Positions 1 through 7,106 of a stretch of 54,778 bases of DNA are shown piece by piece; positions within the stretch are counted from its first letter, which is position 1, and the number at the start of each line of letters is the position of its first letter. The stretch covers positions 1 to 54,778 of the forward strand of contig JAPPKM010000141.1 in the NCBI GenBank assembly GCA_028874315.1. The letters run 5' to 3'. The translations under genes were made by a program, and so were the position numbers. A model generated the notes under the pieces. That model did no database searches, had not been told where the DNA came from, and worked only from the letters and a program-made list of their open reading frames with translations. This stretch comes from Chloroflexota bacterium. GTDB taxonomy: Bacteria; Chloroflexota; UBA11872.

Positions 1-110
1 TTGTGGGGGCCGGGTCTCGGGTGGGGGGGCGGTTGGGGGGTTGGGGGTTATATGGGCCCCCGCGGGTGGGGGGGCGCCCCCCCCTGGGGGGGGGGCCCGG
101 CCTTGCGAGA
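1..110. repeat. Extremely G-rich low-complexity stretch with G-quadruplex-forming potential
   Basis: Runs of G5-G10 such as gtgggggggcggttggggggttgggggtt and ctggggggggggcccgg; ORFs here are compositional artefacts. Confidence 0.6.
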
Positions 111-490
111 CGGTGAGGGCGAATTTTTGGCGTGGATGGGCGCTGGTGAAGTGGCGTGGCTGGGGGGACGGAGGGCCGGGGCGCCAGGGGACGGCGAGCG
201 CGATGCCCGGGGAGACCGTTGCAGAACCCGAGGGTGGATGCGCGGACGACCCTCACCCCCGGATCGAGTCCGGGGCAGACTCCTGCCGTCTCCCACGGGG
301 AGAGGGAGGAAGAGCGGCCGCGCATTCGAGGAGCAGGGGCGTTGCGCAAAGGTCTCTCACAGGGGTTGGGTTAGCGACACGCCCTATTGTACGCGCTTCG
401 ATTACAGCACGCCAGGGTGGGTTGGGCCTGGCGGGGGTGTGTGGGCGGGTGTTTTGCAGGGCTCGTGGGTGTGGTCAGGCGGTGAGGCCC

Positions 491-587
491 AATGTGTTCG
501 CTTTTTCGGGCGATGTGTTCAGCTTTTGGGGCGAATGTGTTCAGTTTCTGGCCCGATGTGTTCACTTTCCGGGCGAATGCGTTCAGT
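491..587. repeat. Degenerate ~21-22 bp tandem array (atgtgttcag-ttttggggcga type), IS21-like multiple-terminal-repeat remnant
   Basis: Units aatgtgttcgctttttcgggcg / atgtgttcagcttttggggcga / atgtgttcagtttctggcccg / atgtgttcactttccgggcga / atgcgttcag. Confidence 0.7.
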
Positions 588-595
588 GGGGAAGG

Positions 596-730
596 GGAGA
601 GAGGAGAGCGCAGAGGAGTGAGACCGGAGAGGATGGGAGGTGCGCTCGGAATGCGTGCGTGGACGGGGTGGCTGGGTGTGCTGGGGTTGATCATGGCGCT
701 GGGTCCCGGCTGCGGACGCCGGGATGGCAC
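596..730. repeat. Dispersed repeat copy A with REP-like hairpin (TCCCGGC...GCCGGGA at 704-724)
   Basis: aggtgcgctcggaatgcgtgcgtggacggggtggc...gggtcccggctgcggacgccgggatg aligns with 1018-1107. Confidence 0.6.
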
Positions 731-752
731 AGGGGACGCGGGGATGACGGGG

Positions 753-838
753 ATGTGTCCACTCTGGCGGGCCAATGTGTCCAGTTCCTGGCCCGATGTG
801 TCAGCTTTTCGGCGGAACGTGTCCACTTCGGCGGGGCG
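753..838. repeat. Second degenerate ~21-22 bp tandem array of the same family
   Basis: Units atgtgtccactctggcgggcca / atgtgtccagttcctggcccg / atgtgtcagcttttcggcgga / acgtgtccacttcggcgggg. Confidence 0.7.
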
Positions 839-896
839 GGTGCTGCGCTGAAGTGGGCGCTTCGCGAAGCGCCGCTACGAGGGATGGGGCGGAGGG

Positions 897-1298
897 TTAG
901 GCCTGGAGGACGAAGTCGGCGATTCGTTGGGCTTGGTGGATGGCGTCTTGCGCCTTTGGGATGTCGGGTTCAGGAAGACGCGAGCTAAGAGAAGTGAGAA
1001 GTGAGCGAGGAGCGGGAGGTGCGCCTGGGAGGCGGGCGTGGACGGGGTGGCGGGTTGCGCCTGGACCGATTGGGACGCTGGATCCCGGCTGAAGACGCCG
1101 GGATGACGGGAGTGTGGACGAAGCGGAAGGGGACGCCGCGGGCGACGAGGTAGCCCTCAGGTACTTTTCGGCGCTTTGCTGGGCGTGGTAGCAGGCGAGG
1201 GCCGGCAGTGGGCGGCCCGGGCCGAGCGCGCGACGGGCTACTTCAAGGTCGTCGTCGGCTTTGGCGAACCAAGCCTGCTCAGGCGGCATGGCGGTCAT
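897..1298 (-). pseudogene. HEPN-domain protein, disrupted (frameshift plus repeat insertion)
   Basis: N-term AWFAKADDDLEVARRALGPGRPLPALACYHAQQSAEKYLR and C-term DIPKAQDAIHQAQRIADFVLQA are HEPN-like; the middle is repeat-derived; in a shifted frame the sequence continues as GYLVARGVPFRFVHT. Confidence 0.7.
975..1112. repeat. Dispersed repeat copy B with REP-like hairpin (ATCCCGGC...GCCGGGAT at 1082-1104), inside the HEPN gene
   Basis: aggtgcgcctgggaggcgggcgtggacggggtggc...tggatcccggctgaagacgccgggatgacgg. Confidence 0.65.
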
Positions 1299-1674
1299 AG
1301 AGCACCACGGAGTCTTCCAACATGCGGCTGAGCGTGGAGTTGGGATTGGGGCGGTAGGCGGCGAACGTCTCGTAGGACCGGATCAGGAGGTCGACCGGGA
1401 GGACAAAGCGTTCGGCAATGGCGCGGCGGATGGGGTTGCCGCGGCGGGGCGGGTCGACGCCGGGTCGGAGGACGACCATCAGGTCGAGGTCGCTGTTGTC
1501 GTCCTCTTCGCCGCGGGCGACGCTGCCGAAGAGGATGATTTGCTCGGGCTGGAAGCGCTCGACGATGAGCTGGGTGATGGCCTGGATGGTTTCGCGGTTG
1601 AGGGGGTCTTCGACGACGCGCATCGGTTCTCGATCGCCACTGGATTCGGAGTCGCCGGGTGCCGGGGCGTTCAT
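1279..1674 (-). CDS. MNT-type nucleotidyltransferase domain protein (HEPN/MNT toxin-antitoxin partner)
   Basis: GSVARGEEDDNSDLDLMVVL motif (GSxARG...SDxDL); overlaps the HEPN start by 20 bp. Confidence 0.85.
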   Translation of the reverse strand: MNAPAPGDSESSGDREPMRVVEDPLNRETIQAITQLIVERFQPEQIILFGSVARGEEDDNSDLDLMVVLRPGVDPPRRGNPIRRAIAERFVLPVDLLIRSYETFAAYRPNPNSTLSRMLEDSVVLYDRHAA

Positions 1675-1767
1675 GCAGGCAAGGATAAGCGGCCTTGGTG
1701 TGGCGATGGGCGAAGGCGGCCCTTCGACAGGCTCAGGGCAGGCTCCCTGAAGACGCCGGGATGACGG

Positions 1768-1825
1768 GATGTGTCCACACGGCCAAGCGCTAGGTGTCCA
1801 GTTGCGGCCGACGTGTCCCCACGTT
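1768..1825. repeat. Third, more degraded array of the same family
   Basis: gatgtgtccacacggccaagcgct / aggtgtccagttgcggccg / acgtgtccccacgttcact. Confidence 0.5.
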
Positions 1826-2037
1826 CACTTCATTCCGTGATTGGTGTATCATGCGCCCATGCTCCGACACGTTGAGTGCACGGACGAGCACGTGAAATAG
1901 TGACGGAGACGAGAGGGTCAACGACAGGTTCTGTGAAGAGTTCGTTCCGCCGGCCGACTCTCACCGCGCGAATCGAGGAGTCTTGCTAGGCGATCGCGTT
2001 GAGGATGTCTGTGGCGAGTTAACGGAGGTTCCAAACG

Positions 2038-3114
2038 ATGGCTGAGGCTAAGAGTCTGCTGAGTCTGATTGCACGGGGGTATGCGGCGGGGCGCGAGGAC
2101 GCGGCTACGGAGGCTTTGTGTTTCATCTTGTCGCGCTCGGAGTCAGCCAGGGACGAGTTTGCCAAGTTTCTTGGAGACGACGGCGAGCCTCTGCCTGTCG
2201 CCAGCTTTCGCACACAGCAATTGGTGAATGGTGCGTTTCCCGACATGGCTTGCTTCGACGATGACAGCAACCACGTGGCGTTTGTCGAGTCCAAATTTTG
2301 GGCGTCACTCACCTCCCGCCAACCCGTTAACTATTGGGAAGCGCTGCCGGACCACCGATCAGCCACGCTGCTGATTCTGGCACCGGCCTCCCGCGTCGCT
2401 GGTCGTGACGAAGGCTCGTTATGGGACATGCTGAAGCAACGGTTGCGACGTGCCCATCACGACCTGAGTCCTGTCGATAGCCAAGAGCGGAAGGATCTGG
2501 TCGCGGCAACCTCCGAAGACGGCCAACGACGCCTGATGCTTACGAGCTGGGACGTCCTGCTTGACAGACTGGCCGAGGCGACCAAAGAGGATGAAGACCA
2601 CCAAGCGTGCTTCGAAGTCGCCGAGCTGTGGGGGCTTGCCCACGACGCCATCAAGGATGACGACCCTGTAGAAGACGCCAATCTGAGGAAGTTGATTGCT
2701 GACGCGGTCGCGCGAGTAAAGGAATCGGGCTGGGCCAACACCGACGGGTTGCGTACGGGAGGAACAGTAGGCGGTCACTACGCAAGATTCTTTCGTTTAG
2801 GCGGGAGAATAACTGGACTTCGAATCGACTACAAAGCCAAGAAGCAGATGGACAAGCCGCTCTGGCTGTGGTTCTGGGATAGCCCGGATACCCGCAGTTC
2901 AGTGAGTTTGGACGACGTGCGCGACAGATTGGGTGCATCGGCCGGACCGGGATTGGAATGGCTTCCAAATGATGATGTCTGCGTACCCATTGATTTACCA
3001 GCGGGTCTTGGACGCAAAGCAATGTTAGACGCCATAGTCGCTGAGTTGGAGCGTGTCGCCAAGACCATCGATCCTTATGTTCCGACCTATCATCGTGAAC
3101 AAACGACCGGATAA
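2038..3114 (+). CDS. PD-(D/E)XK nuclease-like protein
   Basis: FPDMACFDDDSNHVAFVESKFW fits PD-x(n)-ExK; ggagg upstream of ATG. Confidence 0.6.
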   Translation: MAEAKSLLSLIARGYAAGREDAATEALCFILSRSESARDEFAKFLGDDGEPLPVASFRTQQLVNGAFPDMACFDDDSNHVAFVESKFWASLTSRQPVNYWEALPDHRSATLLILAPASRVAGRDEGSLWDMLKQRLRRAHHDLSPVDSQERKDLVAATSEDGQRRLMLTSWDVLLDRLAEATKEDEDHQACFEVAELWGLAHDAIKDDDPVEDANLRKLIADAVARVKESGWANTDGLRTGGTVGGHYARFFRLGGRITGLRIDYKAKKQMDKPLWLWFWDSPDTRSSVSLDDVRDRLGASAGPGLEWLPNDDVCVPIDLPAGLGRKAMLDAIVAELERVAKTIDPYVPTYHREQTTG

Positions 3115-3116
3115 CT

Positions 3117-3845
3117 GTGTCTCTGAGCATCGTCAATTGGAATGTTCAGTTTGCTACGCCGAGGTCGTGGCGGACTCCTGAAGTCCTGGGCCGAGTCGAT
3201 CGGCATGAGCCGGAGATTGTGTGTCTGACAGAGACACATGACGAGCTGCTTGGCCAGGGTGGATACGCGATTAGCTCGCAGCCGGATTACGGATACGGGC
3301 TGCAGAAGAACCGGCGTAAGGTCTTGCTCTGGTCGAGGGAACCGTGGCGCCAGGTTGACGATCTGGGGATTGACTCGCTGCCGCCGGGGCGGTTTGTGTC
3401 GGGCGTTACGCAGACGTCGGTGGGTGAGGTGGCGGTGATTGGGATCTGCATTCCGTGGTTTGGGTCGCGGACGGAGGCTCGCCGGGGGGAGGAGCGCAGG
3501 GGGCGGTGGGAGGACCATGAGGACTACCTGGCCAGACTTACCGAGGTTCTGGAAGGGGTGGAAGCTAAGCGTCTGATCGTGATGGGGGACTTCAACCAGG
3601 CGATCGGGAAGGGAAGCCGCGCGCCCCGTGGGCTTCAGCAGGCGCTTCACGAGGCCTTCGGTCCGAAGCTGCGGATCGTGACTGCGAATCTTGTGTTCCA
3701 GGGTCGGAAGAGCATCGACCACGTAGCGCTGAGTGCGGACTGGGCGGTCGACTCGGTGGATGCGATCAGCAACATCCACGGGGAGAGGAAACTCTCGGAC
3801 CATTTCGGCGTAGCTGCGGACGTGTCTGTAAGGACTTTGGAGTAG
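3117..3845 (+). CDS. Endonuclease/exonuclease/phosphatase (EEP) family protein
   Basis: SIVNWNVQFA...PEIVCLTETH...RLIVMGDFNQAI...SIDHVALS...KLSDHFGV. Confidence 0.85.
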   Translation: MSLSIVNWNVQFATPRSWRTPEVLGRVDRHEPEIVCLTETHDELLGQGGYAISSQPDYGYGLQKNRRKVLLWSREPWRQVDDLGIDSLPPGRFVSGVTQTSVGEVAVIGICIPWFGSRTEARRGEERRGRWEDHEDYLARLTEVLEGVEAKRLIVMGDFNQAIGKGSRAPRGLQQALHEAFGPKLRIVTANLVFQGRKSIDHVALSADWAVDSVDAISNIHGERKLSDHFGVAADVSVRTLE

Positions 3846-3899
3846 CTTCCTGGCTGTCCCAAGGTGCTAAAGACGACATAAGGATCTTCGGAGGATGCG

Positions 3900-4784
3900 A
3901 TGGGTGTGACGGTCGTGAGTTGGAACATCGCCACGAGGATCAAGCCGTGGCAGGAACTGGTCGAGATGGACGCGGACATGGCGCTCTTGCAGGAGGCCAA
4001 GTACCCGCCAGCGGATATTGCCGACCATCTCGACATTGGGCCTCAGGAGTCGTGGGACTCGCACTCGTGGAATTCGGACTGGTGGCGCGGGCGGGGCTGG
4101 CGTGCACTTTATGACCGCTGGCCGATGGTGGTGCGACTTTCGGATCGAGTCGAAGTCGAGTGGTTCACGCAGGTCAGCCCTGACGGGTGGCCGGAGAAGG
4201 GCGAAATCTCTGTCAGCGGCATTGGAACGGTGACGGCAGCGCGCGTGACGCCAAAGGACGGCTCGATTGAGCCGTTCATCGTCGTCTCCATGTATGGGCG
4301 CTGGGTCGGGCCGCACCCAAGCATTCAGGCGTCCTGGGAGATTTATGCCGACGCTTCGGTCCACCGCATCATCTCGGACCTCTCAGCCTTCATCGGCCAC
4401 GACGATCCAGGGACGCATCGAATCCTTGCGGCCGGGGATCTCAACATCACCTACGGCTATGGGCATGGCAGCGGGCCGTACTGGGATCGACGCTACGAGA
4501 CCGTGTTCGAGAGGATGGAATCCATCGGGCTGAAATTCATGGGACCGCAGCTGCCGAATGGGCGGCAGGCGGAGACGCTGGCGACGGGTGAGCCCGCAGG
4601 ATCGAAAGACGTCGTCACCTATCACCTCCCAAATAGGACCCCAGCGACGGCGAGCAACAATCAGTTCGATTTCGCCTTTGCCTCACGAGGCTTTCACGAG
4701 AGCATCAACGTCCGAGCCCTGAACGAGGTCGAACAGTGGGGCTCGAGTGATCATTGCCGGCTGCTGATTGAGATCGGGGAGTAG
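3900..4784 (+). CDS. Second EEP family protein
   Basis: TVVSWNIATR...DMALLQEAK...ILAAGDLNITYGYG...QFDFAFASR...GSSDHCRLLIEI; ggagg before ATG. Confidence 0.85.
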   Translation: MGVTVVSWNIATRIKPWQELVEMDADMALLQEAKYPPADIADHLDIGPQESWDSHSWNSDWWRGRGWRALYDRWPMVVRLSDRVEVEWFTQVSPDGWPEKGEISVSGIGTVTAARVTPKDGSIEPFIVVSMYGRWVGPHPSIQASWEIYADASVHRIISDLSAFIGHDDPGTHRILAAGDLNITYGYGHGSGPYWDRRYETVFERMESIGLKFMGPQLPNGRQAETLATGEPAGSKDVVTYHLPNRTPATASNNQFDFAFASRGFHESINVRALNEVEQWGSSDHCRLLIEIGE

Positions 4785-4802
4785 GCGCTGCGCGATTCGG
4801 AG

Positions 4803-4955
4803 GTGGATGTGTCGGGGCCGGAGGGATATGAGGTCGAGTATGGGATTGCCGACGACAACCTGAGGGTGGACTGCACCGTGATTGCCGACTCGGTGTATCC
4901 GGCGGAAGGCACACGGCTGAAGGCCGATCACCCGTCGCTCCGCAAACGGCGCATC
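4803..4955 (+). pseudogene. C-terminal fragment of an EEP-like protein, truncated at a repeat
   Basis: LRVDCTVIADSVYPAEGTRLKADHPSL resembles an EEP C-terminus; the reading then enters the repeat at ~4957. Confidence 0.45.
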
Positions 4956-4956
4956 C

Positions 4957-5060
4957 CGATTCTTCATCTCGTCGCTGGATGTTTAAACCACGTCTCCGAA
5001 CGTCTTTCAACCATGTGTCCGGTCTGGACACCCAAAGGGAGAAGGGGAACGAGCGGCTCC
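4957..5060 (+). repeat. ~100 bp repeat with IS-end-like motif (taaaccacgtctccgaac...aaccatgtgtccggtctggacaccc), copy 1
   Basis: Aligns with 6998-7096 in the same orientation. Confidence 0.7.
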
Positions 5061-5094
5061 GCCTTCGAGGTCGAGGGTCGTTATGCAGAGGTCT

Positions 5095-5703
5095 CTACCA
5101 GGTGGGGTGGGGCGGTGGGAAGGGTGGGGCGTAGGGCCAGGGTTTGGTGCGCTGGGTGTCGCGGAATCGGGTTTCGTGGCGCCAGAGGACGTGGTGCCAG
5201 TCGGGGCGGCGGGGTTGCACGCCGTGTTCCTGGATGAGGTGCCAGACGATCTGTTCGAGGGTGATGCGGCGGGCGGGAAGGTGGAGGCGTGAGAACGGCT
5301 TTTGGCCGGGGTAGTGGCGCGGCGCGGCATGCACATGCAGGTGGCAGCGGGGATAGCCAGACGGCACCTCCCGCTGGTAGTGGTACTCGAACACCGGACG
5401 CGGATCGTCAAGGTCGGCGCCAGACTGGTAGGTGAACGTGGCATCCGTTGTTTCAAGGCGTAACGGGTTGTGGATCACCCGCAGTGCGATTTGAACGTTC
5501 AAGTACATCCCATTGCTGAGCGGGGCCGGCTGCCCGCGGCGCGAGGACCGACTTGCCCTGTGGCCGACGATTAGGACATCCGTGTCCCCACCAAGCCACA
5601 CATCGCCGAGCTCCGTAGCCGCGACAAGTTTGTAGACCTCGCGAATACGGCGAAGGAAGTCTCTGGCGGCTCGCCGGCTGCTAGGTCTGGCTGGGTTGAT
5701 CAA
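5095..5703 (-). CDS. Conserved-looking hypothetical protein, possible toxin of a bicistronic TA-like pair
   Basis: FEYHYQREVPSGYPRCHLHVHAAPRHYP...RLHLPARRITLEQIVWHLIQEHGV; overlaps the upstream small ORF by 23 bp. Confidence 0.55.
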   Translation of the reverse strand: MINPARPSSRRAARDFLRRIREVYKLVAATELGDVWLGGDTDVLIVGHRASRSSRRGQPAPLSNGMYLNVQIALRVIHNPLRLETTDATFTYQSGADLDDPRPVFEYHYQREVPSGYPRCHLHVHAAPRHYPGQKPFSRLHLPARRITLEQIVWHLIQEHGVQPRRPDWHHVLWRHETRFRDTQRTKPWPYAPPFPPPHPTW

Positions 5704-5917
5704 GGAGCCGGGCGAGATAGGTCAGTGATCGAAAGATCACGTCGCCGTGGTACCGCCCGGGTGGATCTCTGTAGATGCGCAGAAACTCGTCAGCCGTCAG
5801 ACCAAAGTGGCGCCGCGCGTCGCGGTCCAGTTCGTCCCAGACCTCCTGACGCGTGACCTGTTCGTGTTCGAATTCGTCGGGCAGCCACTCGGGCCGGGTC
5901 TCGACGGTTGTTGCCAT
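5681..5917 (-). CDS. Small protein (78 aa), possible antitoxin partner
   Basis: MATTVETRPEWLPDEFEHEQVTRQEVWDELDRDARRHFGLTADEFLRIYRDPPGRYHGDVIFRSLTYLARLLDQPSQT; overlapping start/stop with downstream ORF. Confidence 0.55.
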   Translation of the reverse strand: MATTVETRPEWLPDEFEHEQVTRQEVWDELDRDARRHFGLTADEFLRIYRDPPGRYHGDVIFRSLTYLARLLDQPSQT

Positions 5918-6171
5918 GGGCTTTGCCTTGCTGCGCGTAGGGACAGGATAGCGCGGGTGTCGGCGGGGACATGGGAGTGACTTCTACCGGAAGATCCCGC
6001 TCGCACACGGGGAAAGAGTGAGGGAAGTGGAGTGAGCGGAGACTGGGAGGGGGCGGGACCGGCCGCTGGCTAGCAGGCGCGGGGCGTTATGCAGTGGTGT
6101 CCCATAGGGGACCGCATGGAGATCGGTGACCGGCTACGACCCGCATGGGCGCGTGCGGGTACCTGGGGTCG

Positions 6172-6567
6172 TTAGGGTTGGGGTTTTTGCTCCTGGATTT
6201 GGATGAGGTTGCCGCAGGTGTCGTCGAGGACCGCGGTGATGACGGGCCCGAGGTCGGTTGGGGGTTGGACGAATTTCACACCTGCTGCCACGAGACGCTC
6301 GTATTCGGCTTGCAGGTCGTCGACGGCGAAGGAGGTGCTGGGGATGCCGTCCGCCCCTATCGCGTCTACGAACGGACGGACCGCGGGATGGTTATCCGGC
6401 TCAAGCAGAAACTCGGTCCCCTCCGGGTCTTCGGGGGATACCACGGTGATCCAGGCGTACTCGCCCAGGGGGATGTTGTGCTTGAGCTGGAAGCCAAGCG
6501 TTTCCGTGTAAAAGCGGAGCGCCTTTTGTTGGTCGTCCACGAAGACGCCGGCGAGGTGAATTCTCAT
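6172..6567 (-). CDS. VOC (glyoxalase/bleomycin-resistance-like) family protein
   Basis: ALRFYTETLGFQLKHN...WITVVSPEDPEGTEFLLEP...GNLIQIQEQ. Confidence 0.9.
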   Translation of the reverse strand: MRIHLAGVFVDDQQKALRFYTETLGFQLKHNIPLGEYAWITVVSPEDPEGTEFLLEPDNHPAVRPFVDAIGADGIPSTSFAVDDLQAEYERLVAAGVKFVQPPTDLGPVITAVLDDTCGNLIQIQEQKPQP

Positions 6568-6570
6568 CGT

Positions 6571-6873
6571 TCACGTGTCCCTTTCATCTGTTGCGATCGG
6601 CCAACGCTCGGCGATGGCCTTGAGCGGGTCGCCCTGATACCAATGGAGCTTGGACCTGCCCACGCGCCTGGTGCGAATCAGCCCGGCGGCTTCCAAGACG
6701 CCCAGGTGTTGGGCGATGGCCTGCCGCGAGGAGTTGATGCCGTGCTTCATGGTCAGGCGTGCGCAGAGTTCGAAGAGCGATTGACCTGACCGATCGACGA
6801 GCTCATCCAGGATGGCCCGGCGGGTTGGGTCAGCGATCGCGCGATAGACGTCCACACGACTAGCCTCAGGCAA
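6571..6873 (-). CDS. ArsR-family winged-helix transcriptional regulator
   Basis: YRAIADPTRRAILDELVDRSGQSLFELCARL...SRQAIAQHLGVLEAAGLIRTRRVGRSKLHWY. Confidence 0.92.
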   Translation of the reverse strand: MPEASRVDVYRAIADPTRRAILDELVDRSGQSLFELCARLTMKHGINSSRQAIAQHLGVLEAAGLIRTRRVGRSKLHWYQGDPLKAIAERWPIATDERDT

Positions 6874-6897
6874 GTGTCGGCTTGCATGTCAGGGCTT

Positions 6898-6927
6898 ACG
6901 ATAGGCAAGCGCGTGCTTGCATGTCAA
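6898..6927 (-). promoter_or_regulatory. Candidate arsR promoter (TTGACA-N18-TATCGT) with inverted-repeat operator GCAAGC-N4-GCTTGC in the spacer
   Basis: + strand gcaagcgcgtgcttgc at 6905-6920; direct repeats gcttgcatgtca at 6880-6891 and 6915-6926. Confidence 0.55.
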
Positions 6928-6997
6928 CTGTTTAACTCCACACACTCAGTCTTCGGGCTCCGGATCACGACCGCAGGTCGCTCATCCGTCGATGGCA

Positions 6998-7096
6998 CAT
7001 CCCGGTCCTCCAGCTCAGCGCTGGATGTGTAAACCATGTCTCCGAACGGGTGTAAACCATGTGTCCGGTCTGGACACCCATGGGGAGCGGGGAAAG
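6998..7096 (+). repeat. ~100 bp repeat with IS-end-like motif, copy 2
   Basis: tgtaaaccatgtctccgaacgggtgtaaaccatgtgtccggtctggacaccc; matches 4957-5060. Confidence 0.7.
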
Positions 7097-7106
7097 ATGA
7101 GGAGCC

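Noticed and set aside
491-838. CRISPR array
   Set aside because: Units are contiguous ~21-bp degenerate repeats without spacers; no cas genes
1-988. Overlapping ORFs of 206, 315, 151 and 119 aa in the first kilobase
   Set aside because: Low-complexity, driven by G-rich and 21-bp repeats; no domain-like sequence
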